Below, piece by piece: positions 1 to 8,568 of a stretch of 64,000 nt of DNA. The notes beneath the pieces were generated by a model. That model saw nothing but the letters and a program-made list of their open reading frames with translations, did no database searches and was not told the DNA's origin. Within the stretch, counting starts at the first letter, position 1; each line of letters starts with the position of its first letter. The DNA comes from Pseudomonadota bacterium (GTDB lineage Bacteria; Pseudomonadota; Gammaproteobacteria; Burkholderiales; Nitrosomonadaceae): NCBI GenBank assembly GCA_018240285.1, contig JAFEGA010000025.1:17341-81340 (forward strand). Direction: 5' to 3'. Position numbers and translations under genes: made by a program.

Positions 1-1797
1 CACAATCTTTTCAAGTTGCTTGCGAATTTTGTGTTTGGTATGAGCAGTGGATTCCTTGCGTGGGTTCTCAATTTCCTGTTTATTTATGCTGTCATTGGAA
101 TCTTTAAAGGCTTTACCAGGACTGATTTTCCCGTAGAAGAAAACAATGCGCTGCTATTGATTGGTTCACTGTACGCTGCAAGCGTCTGCTTATCGGTGTT
201 TGCCGCGCTGAAATACCGGGATTGGCGGATTGTTACCGGGTATCATTCAGTAATAATAATGGCGGTAGCTGTAATGGCGACAGGGGAAGTGGTAGTATCA
301 AAGGCATATTTAGCGGCAGCGGGAGCGGTGGCGGTAACAGTAGCAGCAGCGGTGGGGATGGCGGCAGCGGCAGTGGGTAGGGTAGGTGTAACGATAGCAT
401 TAATGTTAACGTTAGCGGGAACGTCAACGGTAGCGGGAACGGGAGTGGTAGTAGAGGTTGGAACGGGAGCAGCCATGACTGTCATTTATTTGCTGCTAGG
501 GTGGTATTTGAATCGCCGTTGCCTGAAATCCGAAGAGTCGATGCTGGCATTACTGCGCCGCTATGCTTTAGCTTGGCGTTGCTGGGGCGGTACACAATTT
601 GTGGGCGCTACGCTTGCACATACCGATTTCGCCGAGGCGGATTTATCCGCTGCGCGTTTTGCCGGTGCCAAATTTCAACAACCAAACTTCACTCACGCCA
701 AGAACCTGCATCTGGCCTGGATTTATGCCTCACCGCTGGAACGTAAACCGGTCCGCACGTTGTTGACCGAAGGTAGATTAGATAGTCAGGATTTTTCCAA
801 CCTCAATTTGCGCGGCTTGTCATTTAAAGGCTTGAACCTTACCGGCTGCAATTTTTACCACACCGACCTGAGCGAAGCCGATTTCAGAAATTGTGGTTTG
901 ACCGGTGCCGATTTGTCCGAAGCGATGGCGCTCGGTACGCACTTCAGCAATGCCACGATGACCGGCGCGCTCATCGACAACTGGAGCATGGACAAGCACA
1001 CGCAATTCGACGGCGTGATCTGTGATTTCGTGTATACCAAACGCAACAAAGACGAGCGCAACCCGCCGCAAGGCAATTTCAAACCCGGCGAATTCAGCAA
1101 GCTGTACCAGGAAATCGCCAACACCGTCGACTTCATCGCGCACACGCCGGATGAATTGACCGCTTTGCTGCGCGCCATCGACCACATCAAACAACAAGGC
1201 GGCGATATCGTCATCCAAAGCCTGGAACGCAAAAACGAATCGGTGGTGGTGCGCACGCAGAGCGATGAGAGTATCGATAAGGCGGCGATTTATGCCGAAG
1301 TGAAAGCGCAGACGGAAAAAGAATTGTTAATGCTGCAACAAGAAAAACAACTGTTGCTGCAAAAAGTGGAAATGCAGGAACAGCATACCGATACGTTGAA
1401 ACAATTGTTAAACAAAGCCATCGAGAGCCCGAAAACTATGAATGATAACAGCCGCCATTACAGCAACATTATTGCACATAGTTCCGCCCTCGCTCTGGGC
1501 GACGGCAGCACAGCCAACAATCATATCGAACAAGTGGCCGATGCCGAACTGAAAGCCGCATTGCAAACGTTGCAGCAATTGCTGGCCGACAGCCATTTAG
1601 CGGACATTGACAAACAGCAAGCGCACCAAGCCGTCGATGAACTTGCCGCCGTCAGCCAGAAACCGCAAGCCGAGCGCAAAAGCCTGGCGCGGCGCAGTCT
1701 GTCTTTCTTGAAGGATTTACAGCAGGATTTATCGAGCGTGGCCGAACTGGGCGAGCAATACGGTAAGCTGCTGATAAAGGTGATGGCTTGGTTTTAA
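1..1797 (+). CDS. Pentapeptide-repeat membrane protein, possibly 5'-partial
   Basis: The frame is open to the left edge, so the 5' end may lie outside the window; in-window starts are TTG at 16 and ATG at 40, neither with a clear ribosome site. Counting from TTG 16 (593 residues): two hydrophobic segments near 10-30 and 45-65, an unusual Ala/Val/Gly-rich hydrophobic region near 72-165 built from GCG/GTA-type codons, and pentapeptide repeats (A-D/N-L/F-x-x pattern, such as AEADLSAARFAGAKF and TGADLSEA) in two blocks near 195-230 and 255-320. A coiled-coil-like stretch rich in Glu, Gln, Lys and Leu follows near 415-470, then a helical C-terminus. Pentapeptide repeats fold as a right-handed beta helix and usually mediate protein contacts; the specific role is unknown. 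The topology suggests a membrane anchor with a cytoplasmic beta helix and an oligomerising tail. A terminator follows at 1870-1897. Confidence 0.8.
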   Translation, partial: HNLFKLLANFVFGMSSGFLAWVLNFLFIYAVIGIFKGFTRTDFPVEENNALLLIGSLYAASVCLSVFAALKYRDWRIVTGYHSVIIMAVAVMATGEVVVSKAYLAAAGAVAVTVAAAVGMAAAAVGRVGVTIALMLTLAGTSTVAGTGVVVEVGTGAAMTVIYLLLGWYLNRRCLKSEESMLALLRRYALAWRCWGGTQFVGATLAHTDFAEADLSAARFAGAKFQQPNFTHAKNLHLAWIYASPLERKPVRTLLTEGRLDSQDFSNLNLRGLSFKGLNLTGCNFYHTDLSEADFRNCGLTGADLSEAMALGTHFSNATMTGALIDNWSMDKHTQFDGVICDFVYTKRNKDERNPPQGNFKPGEFSKLYQEIANTVDFIAHTPDELTALLRAIDHIKQQGGDIVIQSLERKNESVVVRTQSDESIDKAAIYAEVKAQTEKELLMLQQEKQLLLQKVEMQEQHTDTLKQLLNKAIESPKTMNDNSRHYSNIIAHSSALALGDGSTANNHIEQVADAELKAALQTLQQLLADSHLADIDKQQAHQAVDELAAVSQKPQAERKSLARRSLSFLKDLQQDLSSVAELGEQYGKLLIKVMAWF

Positions 1798-1869
1798 GCC
1801 GATACTAGCCGCGTAGCGAAGCAGGAATAACGATTTGAAGGAAAGAAATGATTTTTGGGTTTCGCCCAC

Positions 1870-1897
1870 AAAAAACCCCGGATTACCGGGGTTTTTT
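1870..1897. terminator. Bidirectional rho-independent terminator
   Basis: A perfect 12-base inverted repeat (AAAAAACCCCGG at 1870-1881 and CCGGGGTTTTTT at 1886-1897) with a 4-base loop, and A and T runs on the two flanks. It lies between the convergent pentapeptide-repeat and cold-shock genes and can serve both strands. Confidence 0.9.
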
Positions 1898-1917
1898 ATT
1901 TAAGCTTTACGTTCGGC

Positions 1918-2121
1918 TTACTGCGGCACGATGTTCGATGCCTGCTTGCCTTTAGGGCCTGTGGTAATGTCGAAGGTAACGCGTTGCGCTTCGCGTAATG
2001 ATTTGAAGCCGCTGCTGTTGATTGCAGAGAAGTGCGCGAATAAATCTTCTCCACCGTTATCCGGAGTAATAAAGCCAAAACCTTTAGCGTCATTGAACCA
2101 TTTAACTATGCCTGTTGCCAT
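1918..2121 (-). CDS. cspA: Cold-shock domain protein (CspA family)
   Basis: This is a 67-residue single cold-shock domain, the standard length for the family. Both RNA-binding motifs are present: RNP1 as KGFGFITP (about residues 13-20) and RNP2 as DLFAHFSAI (about 26-34). Such proteins bind single-stranded RNA and DNA and act as RNA chaperones in the cytoplasm. The ATG at 2121 is preceded on its strand by AAGGAAATCAAC, a good ribosome site. The gene is monocistronic: it converges on the pentapeptide gene over a shared terminator and is divergent from katA. Several csp paralogues are usual in such genomes, so the exact name (cspA, cspD or cspE) is not certain; the family assignment is. Confidence 0.93.
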   Translation of the reverse strand: MATGIVKWFNDAKGFGFITPDNGGEDLFAHFSAINSSGFKSLREAQRVTFDITTGPKGKQASNIVPQ

Positions 2122-2204
2122 GTTGATTTCCTTAATAATGAATGAATATATTTTTTTCTACAGTAAACCGTAGCGGCTATCGAATATCAAGGAAAAAAGG
2201 TCAA
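2122..2204 (-). promoter_or_regulatory. Leader and tentative promoter of the cold-shock gene
   Basis: Reading the minus strand, TTGACC (2204-2199) and CGATAG (2182-2177) are 16 bases apart and could be -35 and -10 boxes. The transcript would then begin with an imperfect hairpin, CTACGG-TTTA-CTGTAG (one wobble pair), followed by an AT-rich leader up to the ribosome site. Structured leaders are common for csp mRNAs. The -10 match is weak, so this is a suggestion. The rest of the divergent interval, 2205-2522, shows no gene and no motif I can name other than the katA ribosome site. Confidence 0.3.
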
Positions 2205-2522
2205 CTGTAAGCATCGCATTTCACAACTTGAATCCAAAAGACCTGTTTAAGATACATGTTTCTCAGCAAAGTTCAAGCTTTTATTGAAGATGTTAGCGTC
2301 ACAGCCAAAGTATTCAAGTGAACGGCGGCGTTAGCGGGTTGATTCGATAGCTTAAACCGGAAGTGATGGGGCGTGTGCAAAATGCTGTGTCTTGAATGCC
2401 TGAATTCAATCATTTTGCGCTGCTAAGCAAGCCCGCAACCTGGGAAATGTTGGCTGTGATTTGCTGTCTATTTATCTGCATTGCGTTACAACTTGCCGAT
2501 CCATCTTTAGAAGGAGACTGCC

Positions 2523-3980
2523 ATGATTGACGAAAAGAAATTGACCACAGCGGCCGGTGCGCCCGTGCCGGATAATCAGAACACGATGACTGCCGGGCCT
2601 CGTGGGCCGGTGTTGTTGCAGGATGTGTGGTTGCTCGAGAAGCTGGCGCATTTCGATCGTGAAGTGATTCCGGAGCGGCGCATGCACGCGAAGGGTTCCG
2701 GGGCTTATGGCACGTTCACCGTGACGCACGACATCACGAAATACACGCGCGCCAAGATTTTTTCGCAGATCGGCAAGAGAACTGAGCTTTTTGCGCGTTT
2801 CACGACGGTAGCCGGTGAGCGCGGCGCGGCAGATGCCGAGCGCGACATCCGCGGTTTCGCGGTGAAGTTTTATACCGAGGAAGGCAATTGGGATTTGGTC
2901 GGCAACAATACACCGGTGTTTTTTTTGCGCGATCCGTTGAAATTTCCCGATCTAAACCACGCCGTCAAGCGCGATCCGCGCACCAATATGCGTAGCGCGA
3001 AGAACAACTGGGATTTCTGGACTTCTTTACCGGAAGCGTTGCATCAGATCACCATCGTTATGTCCGAGCGCGGTATTCCGGCCAGTTATCGCACCATGCA
3101 CGGTTTCGGCTCGCATACGTTCAGTTTCATCAACGCCAACAACGAACGTTACTGGGTGAAATTCCATTTCAAAAGCCAGCAAGGCATCAAAAATCTGACC
3201 GATGCCGAAGCCGAAGCAATCATCGGCAAGGATCGCGAAAGCCACCAGCGCGACTTGTACGAAGCCATCGAACGCGGTGATTTTCCGAAATGGACATTGT
3301 CCGTGCAGATCATGGCGGAAGCCGATGCATCCAAAGTGCCGTACAACCCGTTCGATTTGACCAAAGTTTGGCCGCACCGGGACTTTCCGCTGCTCGAAGT
3401 CGGCGTGATGGAGCTCAATCGCAACCCGGAGAACTTCTTCGCCGAAGTCGAACAATCGGCATTCAACCCCGCCAATGTCGTGCCGGGAATCAGTTTTTCA
3501 CCGGACAAAATGCTGCAAGCGCGGCTGTTTTCGTATGGCGATGCGCAGCGTTACCGGCTGGGCGTCAATCATCATTTGATTCCGGTCAATGCGCCGCGTT
3601 GCCCATACCATAGCTATCACCGCGATGGGCAGATGCGGACCGATAGTAACCAAGGCGGCACGCTGGGTTATGAACCGAATAGTTACGGCGAATGGCAGGA
3701 ACAGCCGGATTTCCGCGAACCGCCGCTGTCGATCGAAGGCGCGGCCGATCATTGGAATCATCGCGAGGATACGGATTACTATTCGCAGCCCGGCGCATTG
3801 TTCCGGTTGATGACGCCGCAACAGCAGCAGGCGCTGTTCGGCAATACCGCTCGTTCCATCAGCGCCGCGCCGCGTGAAATCCAAATCCGCCATATCCGCA
3901 ATTGCCTGAAAGCCGATCCGGCCTACGGAAAAGGTGTTGCCGATGCTTTGGGTATCGCATTGGACGAAGTTTCCGCCTAG
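2523..3980 (+). CDS. katA: Catalase (haem monofunctional, small subunit)
   Basis: This 485-residue protein disproportionates hydrogen peroxide to water and oxygen. The catalytic His is at residue 55 within [13 protein letters not shown], the distal Asn at 128 within [13 protein letters not shown], and the proximal haem-ligand Tyr at 338 within [14 protein letters not shown]. The length and the absence of a C-terminal flavodoxin-like extension place it with small-subunit (clade 3 type) catalases. There is no signal peptide, so it should be cytoplasmic. The ATG at 2523 follows AGAAGGAGACTGCC, a strong ribosome site. It stands alone, with no peroxide regulator gene next to it, and with about 245 bases before the next gene. 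Confidence 0.97.
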   Translation: MIDEKKLTTAAGAPVPDNQNTMTAGPRGPVLLQDVWLLEKLAHFDREVIPERRMHAKGSGAYGTFTVTHDITKYTRAKIFSQIGKRTELFARFTTVAGERGAADAERDIRGFAVKFYTEEGNWDLVGNNTPVFFLRDPLKFPDLNHAVKRDPRTNMRSAKNNWDFWTSLPEALHQITIVMSERGIPASYRTMHGFGSHTFSFINANNERYWVKFHFKSQQGIKNLTDAEAEAIIGKDRESHQRDLYEAIERGDFPKWTLSVQIMAEADASKVPYNPFDLTKVWPHRDFPLLEVGVMELNRNPENFFAEVEQSAFNPANVVPGISFSPDKMLQARLFSYGDAQRYRLGVNHHLIPVNAPRCPYHSYHRDGQMRTDSNQGGTLGYEPNSYGEWQEQPDFREPPLSIEGAADHWNHREDTDYYSQPGALFRLMTPQQQQALFGNTARSISAAPREIQIRHIRNCLKADPAYGKGVADALGIALDEVSA

Positions 3981-4225
3981 CGCGGCGAGGTTCGGGTTGC
4001 CATTCGGGTACGCGTTGACTCGATTTGGTTTTTTAGGGCGGCCACACTCGAAATCGGTTTGCTGAATTTTACAAATGAGCGTGTTTAGTTGTTCATACTT
4101 GATTCAAGAAATACCCTGAATACCCGATTACCAAACCAGCAGATTGCCGTAAATTGAATGGCGCGGCAATTGATGTGCCGGGAACCGGATATCAAATCAA
4201 ACCGATCATATTAAATTCATTGTCT

Positions 4226-4921
4226 ATGCGTTTAGGAATTCTTGAAGACGAACCAACTCAGGTAGCCATTTATGAGCTGTTGCTTTCGCCGAATCGATAT
4301 CAATGTGAATTTTTTGGAACCATTGCTTCATTTCTCGATGCTCTCCAAAATAAAAAATTCGATTTGCTTGTACTCGACTGGATACTGCCCGACGGTACGG
4401 CTGGAGAAGCGCTTAAATGGATTCGTAAGAATTTGGATTGGCATATTCCGATCATTTGTGTCACTTCATGCAATAATGAGTCGGATGTCGTCAATGTCCT
4501 ATATATGGGGGCGGATGATTATTTTGTGAAATCTTCGCGGCATTTTGAGCTGCTTGCTCGAATTGAAACCCTGGCGCGCCGCAGCCGGGAAAAGCAGTCT
4601 GTGATACTGCAGTTTGGACCGTATGAAATCGATTCGGAAAATCAAGTAATCGTCATTGATGGCAAAAACGCCGGTCTTACCCAGAAAGAATTCGCGCTTG
4701 CTTGTTACCTGTTTCAAAACATGAACAAGCTGCTGTCGCGAATCCACCTGCTGGAAAAAATATGGGGATTGTCGGCTGAGATTGATACGCGCACTGTAGA
4801 TACGCATATCAGCCGTATCCGCAACAAGCTTAATCTCACAGCGCGAGGCGAATGGGATATTCTGACAATCTATGGTTATGGTTATCGTCTGCAACATGTT
4901 AAGGTGATTGAGCCGGTTTAA
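4226..4921 (+). CDS. Orphan OmpR/PhoB-type response regulator
   Basis: The protein has an N-terminal receiver domain (acidic pocket LEDE at residues 6-9, phospho-acceptor Asp51 in LVLDWILPDG, and the conserved Lys in DDYFVKSS) and a C-terminal winged helix-turn-helix near 130-228 (TVDTHISRIRNKL, and YGYGYRL at the wing). I use the ATG at 4226 (231 residues) because the receiver fold begins immediately after it; the frame is open further upstream to a TTG at 4154, whose 24 extra residues look like translated leader. No good ribosome site is visible for either. No histidine kinase lies nearby, so the signal and target are unknown. The 361 bases after it (4922-5282) hold a GC-rich hairpin (AGGGGC 4956-4961, GCCCCT 4979-4984) and no convincing gene. 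Confidence 0.88.
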   Translation: MRLGILEDEPTQVAIYELLLSPNRYQCEFFGTIASFLDALQNKKFDLLVLDWILPDGTAGEALKWIRKNLDWHIPIICVTSCNNESDVVNVLYMGADDYFVKSSRHFELLARIETLARRSREKQSVILQFGPYEIDSENQVIVIDGKNAGLTQKEFALACYLFQNMNKLLSRIHLLEKIWGLSAEIDTRTVDTHISRIRNKLNLTARGEWDILTIYGYGYRLQHVKVIEPV

Positions 4922-5282
4922 TAGTTCCAGCATGATTGCCAAGTCACAACAGTAGAGGGGCTTCGTAATTAAAAAATTGCCCCTAGCTATATATAGGCAT
5001 TATTCCGTCGCTTTTTAGTATCGATGTACTAGAAATTAAATCAACCTATTCTGATATGCTTGGAAAACTTTGAATAATTGTTTACGCAAGCAATCAATTG
5101 TGTCAGGCGGTGCTCAAAAGTTTCTCTAACTGCGTGATATGCATCATTTCCTGCTCCTCACCTGTCGCGTATCTCAATTTGCTTAGCGAGTTGTTCAATG
5201 TTTCCCGCGAGCACTGTGTAAGTGACCGGGAAGTCGTTATTCTTGTTATGGAATGCATTGATACGGAAAATAGGAGTTTAAT

Positions 5283-5756
5283 ATGACTGATGTCATCGCA
5301 ATTGCTGACAATAGAAAACAGGATCGCCGCCAGGCAATGCCGTTTTTCTGCATTTACCATTTGGGGATCAAAGCGGGCAGGCGGTTTGGCGAGCGTAGGG
5401 TAACAGCAAGAGGGGGGGCGGGTTATGTGGATCGCTATGCGGGGAATTTGGTGTTATGTGCTATTGCTATTTTATTATTAAGCGCTTTGGATGCCTATTT
5501 GACGTTGAATATTTTAGTCAGCGGCGGTGAAGAACTGAATTGGTTTATGGCTGTTTTGATTGAAGAAAGCGCGGGGAAATTTGTTGCTTGCAAGCTTGCA
5601 TTGACTTCTCTGGCGGTTGTTTTGCTGACTATTCACCATAATGTCCGGTTAACCGGGAGAATCCATGTCAGGCATATCAATTATGCGGTGCTAGCAGGCT
5701 ATAGCACGCTGATCGGGTACGAATTGTATTTGCTGGAGTTGCTTGTTGCGTATTAA
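5283..5756 (+). CDS. DUF5658-type small membrane protein
   Basis: The protein has 157 residues with an N-terminal soluble, Arg-rich part (RKQDRRQ and RRFGERR near 11-40) and three or four hydrophobic segments near 54-75, 82-95, 105-120 and 133-155. The pattern of a charged lead followed by LSALDAYLTLNILVSGG resembles the DUF5658 family, whose function is not known. The ATG at 5283 is preceded by AATAGGAGTTTAAT, a good ribosome site. It converges on the type I secretion genes, with only 36 bases between the stop codons, and no clear terminator is visible there. Confidence 0.75.
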   Translation: MTDVIAIADNRKQDRRQAMPFFCIYHLGIKAGRRFGERRVTARGGAGYVDRYAGNLVLCAIAILLLSALDAYLTLNILVSGGEELNWFMAVLIEESAGKFVACKLALTSLAVVLLTIHHNVRLTGRIHVRHINYAVLAGYSTLIGYELYLLELLVAY

Positions 5757-5792
5757 TCCGAAAGCAGGGTTGCAATTCAATTCTATAGAATA

Positions 5793-7151
5793 TCAATACG
5801 AGTTCATTCTGAAATAGCTGGCGATATTTCTAAGATCATCTAATACCAGTGTGCCTGCAGCTAACTGCAAGCGCAGATAAGCCAATAGGTAATCATACCG
5901 TGCCTGTGAAAGATCGCGTTGCGCTGTATACAGTTGCTGTTGCGCATCCAGAAGATTCAAGTTGATGCGGATGCCGCCGCGAATACTTTTTTCAGTTGCA
6001 GCAACGAGCAGTTCGGCTGACTTGACAGCCAGTTCTAGTGATTCAATTTTTTTGACACCACTTTTTAGCAAATTATGTTGTTTTTTTAACTCAACCAGTA
6101 CTTTGTCAGTCATTGCATCGAGATCCGCTTCCGCACGCGCGTGATTTGCTTTTGCTTGAGCCGTTTGCGCATTCACTCGGCCTCCTGAGAATAAAGGAAA
6201 ATTAACTTCGATACCAATCGTGCCAAGTTCGGCATCTTGATTACGCGTGATGAAAGATCCTCGATTATTCTTGGATAGGCTGGCGACTAAATCAACGCGT
6301 GGTGTATGCCCGGCAAAACTTTTCCTGACTTCTTCCTTACCGGATGTGACGGCGTGGCGTTGCGTTGCGATTTCGGCATTACGTTCCAGAGCTAGGGCGT
6401 GCCATTCGTCATAATCTTGCAGCTGAATGGCTCGGGTATTAAATGCATCAGATAATCGATCCAATTGGGTTATTTTTTGCCCTACGATGGCTCCAAGTTT
6501 CAGTTGAGCGGATTCCAGTTCGTCTTTTGCTTCAATAGCCTTGGCTTGCGCAATCGCGTGTTTCGATTGTGTTTCCAGTACATCGGTGGTGGTGCCTTCG
6601 CCTTTTATCAACATGCGCTCATTGACGCGCTTGAGCTCTTCGAGGGAATTCAGTTGCGCTTCGGTGATTTTGACATGGTCCTGTGCCAGTAATGTTTCCA
6701 CATAAGCTTCCACTAACCGCACGACCAATTGCTGGCTGCGTCCGGTAAATTTCGCCCGGCTCGAATCGGCTTGCGCTTTGCCCATCCGGTAACTGGCCAC
6801 GGCTTCTAAATTAATCAATGGCTGACGAAGTGTTAATGAACTGATCTGACTATCGAAGTGGGTAGGATCAGAGACGTGGAATTGATTTCCTCGGCTGTCT
6901 GTTTGCACACCGGATATGGTCCCCGCGCTTTTACTTTGATTATGAGTGACTGCCAAATTAGGTAACAGGCTTGCTAAGCCGATCGCTTCCGCTTGCTGCC
7001 CAGCTTCATTTTCATGATAAGCGGAGCGGTAAATCGGATCATGTTGGAGCGCGGCTTCATAAGCATCCAATAGACTCATTGCTTGAACAGAGCTTAATGA
7101 GCTGAACAAAAGCAAAGCTGAAAACGAGAAGATTTTAGGGATATCCATCAT
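5793..7151 (-). CDS. TolC-family outer membrane protein of type I secretion system
   Basis: The 452-residue protein begins with a signal peptide (hydrophobic core SFSALLLFSSLSS, likely cleavage after VQA at residue 24), followed by the two-fold helical repeat of outer membrane efflux proteins, seen as long Ala/Gln/Leu-rich heptad stretches near 160-220 and 315-420. Motifs include the family-typical NLLDAQQQLYTAQRDLSQA near the end. It would form the outer-membrane channel and periplasmic tunnel. It is the last gene of a three-gene set: it starts 5 bases after the HlyD-type gene ends, so the two are almost certainly co-transcribed. This arrangement (ABC protein, adaptor, TolC) defines a complete type I exporter. 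Confidence 0.95.
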   Translation of the reverse strand: MMDIPKIFSFSALLLFSSLSSVQAMSLLDAYEAALQHDPIYRSAYHENEAGQQAEAIGLASLLPNLAVTHNQSKSAGTISGVQTDSRGNQFHVSDPTHFDSQISSLTLRQPLINLEAVASYRMGKAQADSSRAKFTGRSQQLVVRLVEAYVETLLAQDHVKITEAQLNSLEELKRVNERMLIKGEGTTTDVLETQSKHAIAQAKAIEAKDELESAQLKLGAIVGQKITQLDRLSDAFNTRAIQLQDYDEWHALALERNAEIATQRHAVTSGKEEVRKSFAGHTPRVDLVASLSKNNRGSFITRNQDAELGTIGIEVNFPLFSGGRVNAQTAQAKANHARAEADLDAMTDKVLVELKKQHNLLKSGVKKIESLELAVKSAELLVAATEKSIRGGIRINLNLLDAQQQLYTAQRDLSQARYDYLLAYLRLQLAAGTLVLDDLRNIASYFRMNSY

Positions 7152-7156
7152 TACCG

Positions 7157-8509
7157 CTATTCTTCGCTCAGAGCTGAATGCACACGATCTAGGATCGGTT
7201 TGAATAGATAGCTCAGCAACGAGCGTTCACCCGTTTTGATAAATATTTCTACCGGCATGCCGGCGCGTATTTGTTCTTCGGCGAGTTTTTTCATGCCTTC
7301 CGGTGTTACGGCAGCCTTGATATTGTAAAACGGTAACCCGCTTCGTTCATCTATGAGGCGATCTGCCGACACTCGGGTGACTGTGCCTGGAATATTAGGT
7401 GTTTTCTTTTGATTCAGGGCGGAAAAAATGAGATCGACGGGCAAATCGACATGCACCTTGTCAATCAAATGAACCGGTACTTGTCCGGTAACAATCAGTA
7501 TATCGTTGCTGGGCACGATATCCATCAATTTGAATCCCGGGCTGATAACGCCACCTTCGGTAAACACATTCATGCCGACCACGATACCGTCTACAGGTGC
7601 TTTAACCTCGATGTTGGCCAATTCAAAATCTTGTCCATTCAGGCGATTGCGCAAGGAATCAACTTCCCGCTTTGTTTCGGTTAGCTGCTGACCTACCTCC
7701 TTTTTATATTCCTGTTGACGGTGAACGCGTCGTTGCTCCTGCTCGGCGATTTGCCGCTGAATCCGGCCGATATTTCCGGTTTCGGAAAAAATATCTCCGG
7801 TCAATTGGGTATACGTGCGCTCCAGCTCCAGCACGCGATTGCGAGGTACAAAACCATCGTGTGCCAGATCACGCATATTGACAAGTTGCTCTTCCAGGAA
7901 CTTCAATTGCATGTTTTTACTAGCTTTGGATGCCTCCAGTCCGCGCAATTGCATTTTTAAACCAGCAATGTTCTCATCCAGCGCGGCGATTTCGTGATGC
8001 AGAGCTAATCTGCGCGATGTAAAGAGCTGAGTTTGTATGATGATATTGTTGGCGACGCGAGGGTCATTTTGCAGTGCCAGTAAATCTTGCGGAAACGTGA
8101 TTTTATCCGCACCATCGCGTTCCGCCAATAAGCGGGCTTCCATGGTTAGGGCGGTATAGAGTTGACTGCGGGTGATCTCGGCTTGCGCCTTGACCTGAGT
8201 ATCGTTCATTCGCACCAGCACTTGACCGACTGTCACATGATCGCCTTCCTTGACCAAAATGCTGTCGATGATACCGCCGATTTGATGTTGAACTGCCTGC
8301 AAATGACTGGCGACAGTAACAGTGCCCGGAACCGGCACGCCTTTTTCCAGTGGTGCGAAAGCAGCCCACAGAATGAATCCGCCAAAGCCCGCCAGCACGA
8401 TCCACCAGCCCAATTTGGTGTGCAGAGCTTCGTCTGTCTCCACATGATGAGATGAATCGGCTGGAGCATTTTCAATAACGGTCTTTTTCTCTTCAGCTGC
8501 GAGCTTCAT
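7157..8509 (-). CDS. HlyD-family type I secretion adaptor (PrtE/RsaE type)
   Basis: This is a 450-residue membrane-fusion protein: a short cytoplasmic N-terminus, one membrane segment near residues 33-51, a first lipoyl half near 70-110 (VQHQIGGIIDSILVKEGD), a long coiled-coil hairpin near 150-300, the second lipoyl half (IEVKAPVDGIVVGMNVFTEG), and a C-terminal beta domain ending in AGMPVEIFIKTGERSLLSYL, which is typical of the family. It links the inner-membrane ABC protein to the TolC channel. It follows the ABC gene by 59 bases and precedes the TolC-like gene by 5. Nothing is missing compared with family members of 430-480 residues. Confidence 0.95.
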   Translation of the reverse strand: MKLAAEEKKTVIENAPADSSHHVETDEALHTKLGWWIVLAGFGGFILWAAFAPLEKGVPVPGTVTVASHLQAVQHQIGGIIDSILVKEGDHVTVGQVLVRMNDTQVKAQAEITRSQLYTALTMEARLLAERDGADKITFPQDLLALQNDPRVANNIIIQTQLFTSRRLALHHEIAALDENIAGLKMQLRGLEASKASKNMQLKFLEEQLVNMRDLAHDGFVPRNRVLELERTYTQLTGDIFSETGNIGRIQRQIAEQEQRRVHRQQEYKKEVGQQLTETKREVDSLRNRLNGQDFELANIEVKAPVDGIVVGMNVFTEGGVISPGFKLMDIVPSNDILIVTGQVPVHLIDKVHVDLPVDLIFSALNQKKTPNIPGTVTRVSADRLIDERSGLPFYNIKAAVTPEGMKKLAEEQIRAGMPVEIFIKTGERSLLSYLFKPILDRVHSALSEE

Positions 8510-8568
8510 TATTTTTCTGTCCGGTAGTCAGTGTTTCTCGATGTGTGATGGAAAAGCGCGGCAAAAAA

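Noticed and set aside
250..480. Gly/Ser/Asn-rich reading in a shifted plus frame, suggesting a frameshift in the pentapeptide gene
   Set aside because: That frame has a stop (TAG) inside and does not join the downstream coding frame without a second shift; the hydrophobic frame is open throughout and makes membrane segments that fit the rest of the protein.
233..485. Two minus-strand open frames rich in Pro/Leu and Thr/Ala/Val opposite the hydrophobic stretch
   Set aside because: They are the complement of the simple GCG/GTA repeat; composition is fully explained by the plus-strand coding frame and there is no ribosome site.
4956..4984. AGGGGC/GCCCCT hairpin as terminator of the orphan regulator
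   Set aside because: Only six pairs with a 17-base loop and no T run; noted in the regulator entry but not called a terminator.
5098..5286. 62-residue open frame before the DUF5658 gene
   Set aside because: TTG start without ribosome site, no recognisable fold, overlaps the start of the real gene.
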